DNA of 64,000 nucleotides from Streptomyces antioxidans (lineage in GTDB: Bacteria > Actinomycetota > Actinomycetes > Streptomycetales > Streptomycetaceae), in the NCBI RefSeq assembly GCF_000968685.2, contig NZ_LAKD02000119.1, positions 186,001 through 250,000 on the forward strand, given 5' to 3'. Position 1 is the first letter of the stretch. The number at the start of each line of letters is the position of its first letter. Position numbers and translations under genes: made by a program. Shown here piece by piece: positions 18,267 to 27,008 of this stretch. Below the pieces are notes generated by a model, which was given only the letters and a program-made list of their open reading frames with translations, had not been told where the DNA came from and made no database searches.

Positions 18267-19109
18267 TCAGCCCTTGAGACCGGTGGAGGTGATCGACCGG
18301 ACGAAGGTCTTCTGGGCGGCGAGGAAGGCGAGTAGTACCGGCAGGACGGTGATGACGTTCCCCGCCATCACCGCCGACCACTGGGTGTGGTGCTGTCCCC
18401 GGAAGGTGGTCAGGCCCAGCTGGAGGGTGTAGTTGGCGTCGTGGTTCAGCGCGATGAGCGGCCACGACAGGTCGTTCCAGGTGGTGAGGAAGGTCAGGAC
18501 GGCGACCGTGCTCAGCGCCGGGCGGGACAGCGGCACGACGATCTGGAACAGCACCCGCAGCCGCGAACACCCGTCGATCCAGGCGGCCTCCTCCAGCTCC
18601 CTGGGCAGGGAGAGGAAGAACTGCCGCAGCAGGAACACCGCGAACGGCGTCACCAGCGACGGCACGATCAGCGCACCCAGGGTGTCGACGAGCCCCAGCT
18701 TCCGCATCACCAGGAAGGTCGGGATCATCGTCAGCTGGAACGGGATGGCCATGGTGGCCAGCATCAGCACCAGCAGCACCCGGGAACCGCCGAACCGCAT
18801 CCGGGCGAAGGCGTATCCGCCCAGCGTCCCCAGCAGCAGATTGGACACCACCGCCACGGCCGAGACGATCAGGGAGTTGGCGAACCAGCGCGGGAACATC
18901 GCGTTGCCGAGCACGAAGCGGTAGCCGCCCAGGTGGATCCCCGAGGGCCAGAGCGCGGGCGGGAAGCGGTTGATCTCCGCGTCGCTCATCACCGAGCTGA
19001 GCCCCAGCCAGATCAGCGGTACGGCGAAGAGCAGCGCGAGTGGCGCGAGCAGCAGATGCCACGGGTTGAACGGCAGCCGCACGCCGCGCCGCCGGGACGG
19101 GTCCGTCAT
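18267..19109 (-). CDS. Sugar ABC transporter permease, MalG type
   Basis: A 280-residue permease with about six membrane helices, starting with a short basic tail. The EAA loop EEAAWIDGCS lies near residue 190, and the C-terminus (AQKTFVRSITSTGLKG) is typical. The gene overlaps the upstream permease by four bases. It works with the MalF-type subunit at 19106-20080 and binding protein at 20090-21442 as the importer of the GH4/PfkB operon. Confidence 0.93.
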   Translation of the reverse strand: MTDPSRRRGVRLPFNPWHLLLAPLALLFAVPLIWLGLSSVMSDAEINRFPPALWPSGIHLGGYRFVLGNAMFPRWFANSLIVSAVAVVSNLLLGTLGGYAFARMRFGGSRVLLVLMLATMAIPFQLTMIPTFLVMRKLGLVDTLGALIVPSLVTPFAVFLLRQFFLSLPRELEEAAWIDGCSRLRVLFQIVVPLSRPALSTVAVLTFLTTWNDLSWPLIALNHDANYTLQLGLTTFRGQHHTQWSAVMAGNVITVLPVLLAFLAAQKTFVRSITSTGLKG

Positions 19110-20080
19110 GACGTGGCTCCCTCGATACGGCGGTCACCGCGGCGCCGGACCAGCCGCAGCGCGGCGGCGGCCACGAGCAGGGCGACGCCGAGGACGTACG
19201 CCGCGGCGGCCCCGTAACCGGCGGTGAAGTTGCGGAACGCCTGCTCCCAGACGAAGTAGACGATCACGGTGGTGGATCCGAGCGGACCGCCCTTCGTCGT
19301 CACGTACACCAGGTCGAAGACCTGCAGGGCGCTGATCGTCTGCCAGAGCAGCAGGAACACGCTGACCGGCGCGATGGTGGGCAGGGTGACATGGCGCAGC
19401 ACGTGACGGCGTCCCGCGCCGTCCAGGGTGGCGGCCTCGGTGAGTTCGCGTGGCACGTCCTGGAGGGCCGCGAGGTAGATGACGACGCAGAAGCCGGTGC
19501 CGCTCCACAGCGAGATACCCACCAGGACCAGCAGCGCCTGGCCCGGATCGGACAGAAATCCCTGCGGGGAGACTCCGAGGTGGTGCAGCAGCGAGTTGGC
19601 CGCGCCGAACTCCGGGTCGAGGATGAAGGAGAACAGCACGCCCTGGGCGGCGGCCGAGACCACGAACGGCACGAAGAGCAGGGTGCGGTACAGACCGGCG
19701 AACCGGATGCGGCGGTCGAGGACCAGCGCGAGCACCAGCCCCAGGCCGATGCTCAGCGGTACGTACAGCGCGGTGTACTCCAGGGTGTTGCGCACGGCCT
19801 GGGCGAACTGCGGATCGTCGGCCAGCTGGCGGTAGTTGTCCCAGCCCACCCAGACGCTCGGCGTGAGGAGGTCGCTGTACTGGAACGACAGCAGCAGGGA
19901 CCACAGCACGGGGACGACGCTCAGGCCCAGGATGACCAGGACGGAGGGGAGGACGAACACCCAGGCGGTCGCGGCCTCCCGGCGGCCTGCGCGGCGCGCG
20001 GGACGGGCCGGTGCGCGGGGCGCCGCAGGGGCCGGTGTGCGGGGCGCCGGACGGGTGATGGGGGTGGGCAGACGGGACAC
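19106..20080 (-). CDS. Sugar ABC transporter permease, MalF type
   Basis: A 324-residue permease. A proline-rich basic N-terminus of about 35 residues precedes about six membrane helices. The EAA loop reads TEAATLDGAGRRHVLRHVTL (near residue 220). TTKGGPLGSTTVIVYFVWEQ is the typical periplasmic segment before the last helix. It lies 9 bases downstream of the binding-protein gene and overlaps the next permease by four bases. Confidence 0.93.
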   Translation of the reverse strand: MSRLPTPITRPAPRTPAPAAPRAPARPARRAGRREAATAWVFVLPSVLVILGLSVVPVLWSLLLSFQYSDLLTPSVWVGWDNYRQLADDPQFAQAVRNTLEYTALYVPLSIGLGLVLALVLDRRIRFAGLYRTLLFVPFVVSAAAQGVLFSFILDPEFGAANSLLHHLGVSPQGFLSDPGQALLVLVGISLWSGTGFCVVIYLAALQDVPRELTEAATLDGAGRRHVLRHVTLPTIAPVSVFLLLWQTISALQVFDLVYVTTKGGPLGSTTVIVYFVWEQAFRNFTAGYGAAAAYVLGVALLVAAAALRLVRRRGDRRIEGATS

Positions 20081-20089
20081 GGGGGCTCC

Positions 20090-21442
20090 TCAACGCACCT
20101 TGGCCATGGCCGCGTTGGCCTCGTCGGCGCACCGCCGCAGGGCCTTCGCCGGTGTGCTCCTGCCGAGCAGGACGGCGGTGATGGCCTCGCCGAACGGCAT
20201 GGAGATCTTGGGATAGGCCCGGTCGACGGGGCGTACCCTGGCGGTCTCCAGCACCTCGGTGAACACCTGCAGACCGGGCACCCCGGCCGCGTACGCCCGC
20301 CACCGCGGACGGCGCTCGGCCGGGCGGCTCTGCGGCAGGCTGCCCGCCTGGGTGTCCCACCGGTACGCCTGTCCGGGCTCCATGAGCCAGCCGACGAACG
20401 TACGGGCGGCCTTCAGCCGCGCGGAGCCGTTGTCGAACACGCTCCAGGTGTCGGGCCCCGAGATGGTCACCGACCGTCCGCCGCGGAAGCCCGGCAGGGG
20501 TACGACCTGATAGTCGATCTTCGCCTGGCGGATGTCGGGCAGCTGCCAGGGGCCGGTGGCGACCATGCCCAGCCGTCCGGCGGCGAACGCCTGGTACATC
20601 TGCTCGCCACCGGGTTTGGGATCGACGTAGACGCTGCTGTCCCCGGCGAGTGCCGCCAGCACCTCGAGGGACCGGACCCCGGGTTCGCCCGCGAATCCGA
20701 CCTCCCGCTTGCCCTCGGCGATGACCTCGCCGCCCAGGTCCCAGACCATGGGCCACATCCGCCACACCGTGTCCTCGTCACCCGCGGCGGGCCAGCCGGT
20801 GCCGAACGCGCCCCGGCCGCGGTCGGTCAGCTTCCTGGCCGTCTCGGTGAAGTCCCGCCATGTCCAGCCGGGTTCCGGCAGCTCAAGGCCCGCCCGGCGG
20901 AAGAGGGCCTTATTGCACACCACGGCCAGCGAGTCCAGCACCGCGGGCACCGCACGGACCACACCGTCGACCGTGACGCCCTCCCGGGCGGCGGGCCAGT
21001 ACTGCTTCCAGGGCACCTGCCCGGACTCCACGACGCTCGTCAGATCCGCCAGCTGGGGGCTTCTGGCGACGCTGGCCAGGTCGGAGCCGAAGACATAGGC
21101 CACATCGGGCGGGGATCCGGCGACGAGACCGGTCATCACCTTCTGCAGCATGTCGTCCGCCAGCACACCGCCGCTCAGGTCGATCCGTATCGCCGGGTGA
21201 CCACGGTGGAAGTCGGCCACGAGCCGCTTGACCGTCCGCAGGGCGGTGCTGGTCTGCCCGTGCCACACCTCGATGTGGACGACTCCATGGGAATCCACCC
21301 CCAGGCCCGTTCCGCACCCCGCCACGGCGGCACCCGTGGCGCCCATGGCACCGGTGAGCGCCATCGCCCCGCCGCGCAGGACCCCACGCCGGGACGGACC
21401 GCCGCGCACGGGGGGAGGGATACGCGAACGGTTCAGGCTCAT
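20090..21442 (-). CDS. Sugar ABC transporter substrate-binding lipoprotein (family 1)
   Basis: A 450-residue binding protein. The ATG at 21440-21442 is chosen because GGAG lies 9 bases before it; in-frame starts further upstream lack a ribosome site. The signal has a twin-arginine-like RRGVLRGGAMAL and a lipobox AVAGC (Cys about residue 40). Mature features such as VVHIEVWHGQTSTALRTVKR, YVFGSDLASVAR and PLPGFRGGRSVTISGPD fit family 1 binding proteins. First gene of a five-gene operon (binding protein, two permeases, PfkB, GH4). No ATPase gene is included, consistent with use of a shared ATPase. Confidence 0.92.
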   Translation of the reverse strand: MSLNRSRIPPPVRGGPSRRGVLRGGAMALTGAMGATGAAVAGCGTGLGVDSHGVVHIEVWHGQTSTALRTVKRLVADFHRGHPAIRIDLSGGVLADDMLQKVMTGLVAGSPPDVAYVFGSDLASVARSPQLADLTSVVESGQVPWKQYWPAAREGVTVDGVVRAVPAVLDSLAVVCNKALFRRAGLELPEPGWTWRDFTETARKLTDRGRGAFGTGWPAAGDEDTVWRMWPMVWDLGGEVIAEGKREVGFAGEPGVRSLEVLAALAGDSSVYVDPKPGGEQMYQAFAAGRLGMVATGPWQLPDIRQAKIDYQVVPLPGFRGGRSVTISGPDTWSVFDNGSARLKAARTFVGWLMEPGQAYRWDTQAGSLPQSRPAERRPRWRAYAAGVPGLQVFTEVLETARVRPVDRAYPKISMPFGEAITAVLLGRSTPAKALRRCADEANAAMAKVR

Positions 21443-21773
21443 CGCTGAGAGCTCCATGATCCGAGGGCACGGCCCCGCCTCGGTCATCGACAGCGACCTG
21501 GCGACTCGGGCCGGACTCGCGGCGGAGCCGCATACCGGCTGGGCGTACCTCTGCCGCCGAGGATTCGACATCGGCGGTGCCAGGGAGTAAACCGATCGGA
21601 CCGAATCACGTCAAGAGCGTGAAACTGCTCAGTGTTGGCTTTGAACGCGCATAAGCAATCAGCGGGTGAGGGCTTGTTGGCGGGCGTTCGGCACGGAAGG
21701 GGGCATATCACCGCGCGGGATCTGTCGGTTCCGGCGCGGCGAAGCCGCAGCGCACTGCACCGGCCCGAAGCCG
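21443..21773. other. Intergenic region between sugar operon and conservon
   Basis: No gene is supported here. It holds the promoter at 21586-21614 and a small hairpin, GCGGCGAAGCCGC (21735-21747), 27 bases downstream of the last conservon gene, which may terminate it. The typical fourth conservon gene (cvnD GTPase) is not found. Confidence 0.6.
21586..21614 (-). promoter_or_regulatory. Promoter of the GH4-PfkB-ABC operon
   Basis: On the minus strand TTGACG (21609-21614) and TTTACT (21586-21591) are separated by exactly 17 bases. The spacer contains CCGATCGG, a small palindrome that could bind a repressor, but no regulator gene is adjacent. Confidence 0.55.
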
Positions 21774-22430
21774 CTAGATCCGCCGAAGACCCACCAGCAC
21801 GCGCTCCATCAGGGCGACGTCCGGCGGCTCGCCCTCCGCGGAGGCCGTCCCGTGGACGGCGATCAGGCCCTGCTCGGCCATGTCGCCGAGCAGGACCTTG
21901 GCCACCCCCAGCGGCACCGGGAGCATGGCCGCCACCTCGGCCACCGACCGCGGCTCCTGGCAGAGCGCGATCACCGGGCGGTGGTCCGCCTGCGAGGTGT
22001 CCATCGAGCCGTGACCCAGCTCGGTGGTGGACACCAGGGTCTCGACTTCGAAGTGATGGTCGGACCTGGTCCGACCGCCCGTCCAGGAGTAGGCGCGCAC
22101 CAGCGAGGCCGGGCCCTGGCCGCCGTCGTACTCCGGAGCCTCCCAGACGCCCGTCCGCTCCGGCTCCGACGCCCCCCGCGGGAAGGGTCCCCCCGGCTCC
22201 CCAGTCTCCCCGGTCCCCCCAGGCTCCCCGGATTCCTCCGGCCGGGTGTCCCCGCCCCGGCGGCGGGACCTGGCGCCCTCGGGCGCCCCGTCGGACCGCG
22301 GTGGCTTCCGCCCGCGTCGCCCCTTGCCGAGGCTGAAGGCGTTGAGCACATCGGCGAAGGTCTGTTCGTCCCCCGTCCCCTGTTCTCTCCCAGGTCCCCG
22401 CCCGGAAGGGCCTTCACCGGTGCTCATCAT
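21774..22430 (-). CDS. cvnC: DUF742 conservon protein CvnC
   Basis: A 218-residue protein. The first about 100 residues are low-complexity and charged, rich in Gly, Pro, Glu and Arg. The C-terminal part is DUF742, with SLVRAYSWTGGRT, VIALCQEPRSVAEVAAMLPV and VAKVLLGDMAEQGLIAVHGT, a winged-helix-like fold. In conservons the protein works with a sensor kinase (CvnA), a roadblock protein (CvnB) and a GTPase (CvnD). It follows cvnB after 13 bases. The start has a GGGGAG directly before two adjacent ATG codons, so the true start may be one codon later. Confidence 0.9.
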   Translation of the reverse strand: MMSTGEGPSGRGPGREQGTGDEQTFADVLNAFSLGKGRRGRKPPRSDGAPEGARSRRRGGDTRPEESGEPGGTGETGEPGGPFPRGASEPERTGVWEAPEYDGGQGPASLVRAYSWTGGRTRSDHHFEVETLVSTTELGHGSMDTSQADHRPVIALCQEPRSVAEVAAMLPVPLGVAKVLLGDMAEQGLIAVHGTASAEGEPPDVALMERVLVGLRRI

Positions 22431-22443
22431 CTCCCCGTCCGGC

Positions 22444-22893
22444 CTATTGGGCTGCTGTCCGCTGTGCGGTCCGAAGGTTCAATTGCTGCAGCTCGGCGCG
22501 GAGTTCCGGGGTCAGCATCTCGCCGGCCTGGTCGACCAGTACCGTCATCTCGTACGCCACCTGACCGATCTCGCAGTCCGGCGCCGCCAGCACGACGAGG
22601 CACGAGCCGTCCTTGATCGACATCAGGAGCATGTTCCCGAGCTCCATCTGGATCACCGAGGACCGCACATCACCGGTGTCCAGGCACTCGGCAGCGCCCT
22701 GGATCAGGCTGATGGCCCCGGCGGCTATGGTGGCGACCTGCTCGGCCCGATCGGCCGCCAGCCCTTCCGACGCGGTGAGCAACAGCCCGTCGGCCGAAAC
22801 CACCACGGCGCACGCCACGTTGGGCACGCGCTCGGTGAAGTTGGTGACCAGCCATCCGAACTGGCTCACCTCCCGCAGCTGGGGTGAGGTCAT
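22444..22893 (-). CDS. cvnB: Roadblock/LC7 domain protein CvnB
   Basis: A 149-residue protein consisting of one roadblock/LC7 domain: FTERVPNVACAVVVSADGLL at residues 19-38, then ISLIQGAAECLDTGDVRSS and GNMLLMSIKDGSCLVVLAAP. Such proteins are regulators or exchange-type partners of small GTPases of the MglA/CvnD kind. GGAAGAACC precedes the ATG. It is the second gene of the conservon and lies 30 bases after the kinase-like gene. Confidence 0.95.
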   Translation of the reverse strand: MTSPQLREVSQFGWLVTNFTERVPNVACAVVVSADGLLLTASEGLAADRAEQVATIAAGAISLIQGAAECLDTGDVRSSVIQMELGNMLLMSIKDGSCLVVLAAPDCEIGQVAYEMTVLVDQAGEMLTPELRAELQQLNLRTAQRTAAQ

Positions 22894-22923
22894 GGGTTCT
22901 TCCTGTCCATCTTCGCTGGGGTC

Positions 22924-25809
22924 TTATGTCTCATCGCGTCCGCCGGGCTGAGGAGCCCGCCGGATGCCCGACTGGTAATTGCTGAGGAACGAATGGGTAC
23001 GCCCCGCGTCCCGCCGCGCGGCGGCCTCGTCCGCGGCGGCGCGCCGCGCGGGCCGCTCTCCGGTGGCGCGCGGCCCGTCCCGGTCCGCCGCCTGGCCCTG
23101 GCGCGGCACCCGCCGGGGCAGCCCGGCCTGGGTGACGCCGCCCGCCTCCGCGGCACCGGGCCGTTCATGGACGATCTGGCCGGGCTCGTCGGCGGGGTCC
23201 GGACGGTCCTCTTCGGGGGGTCCGGACGAAGTGGGTTCGGACCGCCGGGAGGCGGCGGACGCCGGAGGGTCCGCGAGCTGACGGCCGTCGGGCGGCTCCT
23301 CGCCGTGGGAGGCCGCCGGTGCCGTCTCGGGCGAGACGAACCAGGGCGAGGGGGTGCCGTTGGCCGGGGTGCCCTCGCCGACCCGTGGACCCTCACCGAC
23401 CGATGGGCCCTCGCCGACCCGTGGCCCCTCGGCGACCGGTGGCCCCTCGGCGACCGGTGGACCCTCGCCGGCCGATTCGCCGACCGGGTTGGGGTGGCCC
23501 GGCCCGGCGGGGTGACCTGGCCTGGCCGGGTGGCCGGGCTTGGCGGGGGTCCGGCGCGGCAGTCCGCCGGTCTGCTGGGGATCCGTGAACGCCCGCGAGG
23601 ACCCGGGGCGCGTGGGCAGCGAGCGGCCCGTGTGCCCGGACGCGGCCGGAGCGTCACCGGCGCGCGGCGAGCGGGCGCCGTCGGGCGCACGGCGCGGCAG
23701 GGGTGCCGCCGGGGCGGCGCCGAGCTCACGGTGCGCCCGCGCCGGCTCGGACGTACTGGATGTCCTGGACGTACTGGGGGTCCTGGCAGTGGTCTTCCGG
23801 ACCGGCAGCGAGCTCTCCCGGCCCGCGATGGCGGGCTTGTCACCGAGCATCAGCCTGGCCGGTACCAGCACACCCGCACGCAGTCCGCCACCGGTGTGCC
23901 GCTCCGAGGCCAGCTCCACGGTGACGCCGTGGCGACGGGCCAGCCGACCGACGACGGTCAGCCCCAGCTGCCGGGACGTCGGCACCTCCACGGACGCGTC
24001 CCCCGCCACGCGCCGATGGGCCCTGGCCAATTCGGCGCCACCCATTCCGAACCCCTCGTCGCGGACCTCGATCAGCGCGGAGCCGTCCAGCCGCAGGGTA
24101 TTGCTGACGGTCACCTGGGACTGCGGCGGGGAGAACGCGGTGGCGTTGTCCAGCAGCTCGGCGATCATTCGCGCCAGGTCACCGGCGGCGTATCCGATCA
24201 CCTCGGCGGTGGGTACGGGCTCCACCACCACCCGCTGGTAGTGCTCGATCTCGGAGACCGCGGCGCGCACCACGCTGTCCAGCCGCACCCGCTGTTCTGA
24301 GGGGCGGACCGGGGTGCTGCCGCACAGGACCATCAGGTTCTCGTTGTTCCGGCGCATCCGGGTCGCAAGGTGGTCCAGCTTGAAGAGGCTGGCCAGTTGG
24401 TCCGGGTCCTCTTCGTGCGATTCCAGCTCCTCCATCAGGCGCAGCAGCCGGTCCACCAGGCTCTGGCTGCGCCGGGAGAGGTTGACCAGGGTGTCGCGCA
24501 GGTCGCCGCGGAGCGCGGCCTGTTCGGCGGCCAGCCGTACGGCCTGGCCGTGCACCGCGTCGAACGCCCTCGCGAGCTGCCCGAACTCCTCGGTGGTGTG
24601 CACCGGTACGGCGCTGATCGCGGTGCTGGACGCCTCGCCCTCGCGGATGCTGGACACCGCCTCCGGGAGCCTGCGCTCGGCCACGTCGAGCGCGGTGGAG
24701 CGCAGCACGGTCAGCGACCGCAGCAGATGCCGGGCGATGCCGATGCCGATGGCGAAGGCGAGCAGGAGCACCGCGAAGAGCAGCACGGACTCGGCACCGG
24801 CCCGGTCGCTGGTCTCGTCCTGGAGCTTGGCGGAGGTCGCCCGGAGCCGGTCGGCGAGCCGCTGCTCCACCGCGTTGATGAGGCTTCCGGTCGCCTCCGA
24901 ACTGCGGTGCCAGCTGTGGTGGGAGAACGGCGTGGCCCCGGCGGCGTTCCGCCCGGCGTTCGGCGAACCCGCCCGGGACAGCACGGAGTCCAGCAGCTTG
25001 GTCCGCCGGTCGACCTCGGGGCCGGTGACCGTGCGGTCATAGGCGCTCTGGTCCCCCGCGGCGGCCACGGCGCGGAAGTCGCTCAGCTTGTCCCGCATGC
25101 GGATGTCGGACTCCTGGAGCGCCCTGATGAGCCTGGGGTCCTCCAGGGTGCCGGGCTCGGGCGCCACCATGACGATCACATGCTGGAGGTGCACCTGCTC
25201 CTGGACCATCTCCAGGTCGTACAGCGCGCTGGCCGGTCCCGACAGCTGGGCGTCACCGAACCTGCTGCCCAGCGCCTGGTCCAGATCGAGCAGACCGTTG
25301 ATGATCTTGCTGTATTCGGTCACCGCGGTCCATGAGCCGAGGTCCCCGGACGTCACCCGGTCGCGCAGACCGGGCAGTTTGTCCAGGAGCTTGGAGGCGT
25401 CGCGGTAGCGGTTGGCCGAAACCCCCGTCAGTCCCTGGGTCCGCCGTGTGATACGGGTGACGGCGGCCCGAGCGCGGTCCACGCGCTGGGTCTGCTGGCG
25501 GAGCACGGCCGGATCGGCGGACCTGCCGTCGCCCAGCCGCTCGGCCGAGAGGGTGCGCTCCCCCTGCAGATCTCCGATCAACGGCCGTAGCCCACCGCGC
25601 AGTTTGACCAGCCGCTGCACATCCGCGTACGTATTGGCGCGCGCGACATCGCGCTGGATCTGCACGACGCCCAGGACCACGGCGAGCAGCGCGGGCACCA
25701 CCAGAACGGCGCCGAGCTTCACCGGCAGCCGCCAGTTGCGCCACTCCGTCACGCCGGCCCACCACGACGGCGAGCGGTCGCGCGCGGCCGCGTGCCTGCC
25801 CGGGGTCAT
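22924..25809 (-). CDS. cvnA: Nitrate/nitrite-sensor-like histidine kinase CvnA
   Basis: A 961-residue membrane sensor. One membrane helix near residues 30-50 is followed by a NIT-type extracellular sensing domain (about 55-330), a second helix around 345-365 (LLFAVLLLAFAIGIGIARHL), a HAMP linker and an ATPase domain at about 500-650 with the N-box ELLDNATAFSPP and G-box DEGFGMGG. The phospho-accepting His region is not obvious, as in other CvnA proteins. The last about 300 residues are Pro/Arg/Gly-rich and contain an imperfect VGEGP/VAEGP repeat. GGAG lies 8 bases before the ATG. It heads the conservon; conservons act in membrane signalling that controls differentiation and antibiotic production in S. 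coelicolor. Confidence 0.92.
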   Translation of the reverse strand: MTPGRHAAARDRSPSWWAGVTEWRNWRLPVKLGAVLVVPALLAVVLGVVQIQRDVARANTYADVQRLVKLRGGLRPLIGDLQGERTLSAERLGDGRSADPAVLRQQTQRVDRARAAVTRITRRTQGLTGVSANRYRDASKLLDKLPGLRDRVTSGDLGSWTAVTEYSKIINGLLDLDQALGSRFGDAQLSGPASALYDLEMVQEQVHLQHVIVMVAPEPGTLEDPRLIRALQESDIRMRDKLSDFRAVAAAGDQSAYDRTVTGPEVDRRTKLLDSVLSRAGSPNAGRNAAGATPFSHHSWHRSSEATGSLINAVEQRLADRLRATSAKLQDETSDRAGAESVLLFAVLLLAFAIGIGIARHLLRSLTVLRSTALDVAERRLPEAVSSIREGEASSTAISAVPVHTTEEFGQLARAFDAVHGQAVRLAAEQAALRGDLRDTLVNLSRRSQSLVDRLLRLMEELESHEEDPDQLASLFKLDHLATRMRRNNENLMVLCGSTPVRPSEQRVRLDSVVRAAVSEIEHYQRVVVEPVPTAEVIGYAAGDLARMIAELLDNATAFSPPQSQVTVSNTLRLDGSALIEVRDEGFGMGGAELARAHRRVAGDASVEVPTSRQLGLTVVGRLARRHGVTVELASERHTGGGLRAGVLVPARLMLGDKPAIAGRESSLPVRKTTARTPSTSRTSSTSEPARAHRELGAAPAAPLPRRAPDGARSPRAGDAPAASGHTGRSLPTRPGSSRAFTDPQQTGGLPRRTPAKPGHPARPGHPAGPGHPNPVGESAGEGPPVAEGPPVAEGPRVGEGPSVGEGPRVGEGTPANGTPSPWFVSPETAPAASHGEEPPDGRQLADPPASAASRRSEPTSSGPPEEDRPDPADEPGQIVHERPGAAEAGGVTQAGLPRRVPRQGQAADRDGPRATGERPARRAAADEAAARRDAGRTHSFLSNYQSGIRRAPQPGGRDET

Positions 25810-25852
25810 GAGGCGCGCTCCGCACTCGAACCGGCTTGCCCACCGGGATGTA

Positions 25853-26187
25853 TCACGATGCCGCTGCCTTTGCGGGGGAATCCGCCGTGGTCGCGTTCGA
25901 CGAGGAACCGTCTGCGCCAGTCACCGGATTTCGGCGGATCACCGGGGCGGCCTTCTCCAGGATCCCCATACCAGCAGTAACGTTCATGCTCAGCACGACC
26001 CGGAGCGGCCAAAACTGCGGGGTCCAGCCGTTCCCGAGAAGTCTAGGGAATTTCCCAGGAGTATCTTAAAGACGCTCCAGGCGTACGCCCGGCCGACGGA
26101 GAAGTGGATCGCAGGGGCCGCCGGAGGAATCAGCCAACGATTCCGGCCCGCGCCTGCGACGATGCGAGAGCGGTCGAGGAAACCCAC
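25853..26187 (-). pseudogene. Decayed OFA-family MFS antiporter remnant
   Basis: Three fragments of one transporter can be read in order on the minus strand. The N-terminal fragment (about 26187-26046) reads NRWLIPPAAPAIHFSVGRAY then AWSVFK, the first helix motif of oxalate/formate-type MFS antiporters. A second frame (about 26036-25946) gives WTPQFWPLRVVLSMNVTAGM then GILEKAAPVI, from the middle of such proteins. A tail rich in Ser/Thr/Ala (NATTADSPAKAAAS) ends at a stop at 25853. The full family is about 430-450 residues, so two internal deletions and a frameshift have occurred. It is divergent from the acetate-permease operon. Confidence 0.65.
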
Positions 26188-26612
26188 AGATCAACCCACC
26201 TCCGGCTTCTTGAGAAAACCCCCGCGGACTGCATTCCTTGGCCTATCCAAACACGTCGGGGGAGGAAGTGGCGAGCAGAGGGCTCCTGTCATATGCCAAT
26301 GACAGACCCGCTGCCCAGCGGCGTGCTCACCGCACTCACGCCCGCACCCCATGGACCTTCCACTGGTTGTACCAGTGGCGACACTTGGGACACAACGGCG
26401 GGTACCGAAATGTCCCCAAGGCGCAACCCTGAGCACCCAGCCCCCACCTGACAGGGGCCCACCTGCGCCGGTCAGGGGCGGGTGCCACGTTGACTGCGTC
26501 CGGCGCCTAACTACACTTGCGGCGTCAAGGGCCCGCCGGTTGCCCTCCCCTGACGCCCCAGCACGGGCGCCCCCGAACCGACGGTTTCGTCAGAAAAACC
26601 CCGGAGAAAACC
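26188..26612. other. Intergenic region between OFA remnant and DUF485 gene
   Basis: No gene is supported in these 425 bases. The main structure is a 19-base inverted repeat at 26360-26378. The last 100 bases before the DUF485 start are less G+C-rich and probably contain its promoter, but I could not assign -35/-10 boxes with confidence. Confidence 0.55.
26360..26378. promoter_or_regulatory. CCACTGGT-TGT-ACCAGTGG palindrome
   Basis: Perfect 8-base arms around three bases, about 235 bases upstream of the DUF485-actP operon. It resembles GntR/HutC-type operators such as the DasR site (ACTGGTCTAGACCAGT) but is one base shorter in the centre. Regulator unknown. Confidence 0.45.
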
Positions 26613-27008
26613 ATGAATAAATCGGTGCGACCGCCCGCCCCATTGCCAGCAGAGCGGGCCACCGGACCGGGGTTCACCGACCGCGGTGACGATATCGGGG
26701 AGCCCGACTTCGAGGCGATCCAGCAGAGCCCGGAGTTCAAACTCCTGCGCAAGAGACTGCTCTGGTTCATCTTCCCGATGAGCGCGTTCTTCCTGTGCTG
26801 GTACATGACCTTCGTTCTCTTCTCGGCCTATGACCACGACTTCATGAGCCGCAAGCTGTTCGGCGCGGTCAACACCGGCACCGTTTTCGGTCTGCTGCAG
26901 TTCGTGACGACCATGGCGATCGTCCTGACGTACCGGCGCTTCGCGCACAAGAAACTTGACCCCCAGGTGGACACAGTCCACAAGCTGGCGGGAGTCGGCA
27001 AGGAATGA
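26613..27008 (+). CDS. DUF485 membrane protein (acetate permease partner)
   Basis: A 131-residue protein with the DUF485 core: EFKLLRKRLLWFIFPMSAFF then LCWYMTF (about residues 38-64), two membrane helices, and VFGLLQFVTTMAIVLTYRRF. The ATG at 26613 has GGAG 6 bases upstream; a longer reading frame upstream has no ribosome site. In many bacteria DUF485 (YjcH) is encoded immediately before ActP, as here, where the stop overlaps the actP start by four bases. It is thought to assist the acetate symporter. Confidence 0.94.
   Translation: MNKSVRPPAPLPAERATGPGFTDRGDDIGEPDFEAIQQSPEFKLLRKRLLWFIFPMSAFFLCWYMTFVLFSAYDHDFMSRKLFGAVNTGTVFGLLQFVTTMAIVLTYRRFAHKKLDPQVDTVHKLAGVGKE

Noticed and set aside
26360..26378. 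True DasR site
   Set aside because: The centre is three bases instead of four, so it does not match the known dre consensus; kept only as a palindrome of unknown regulator.
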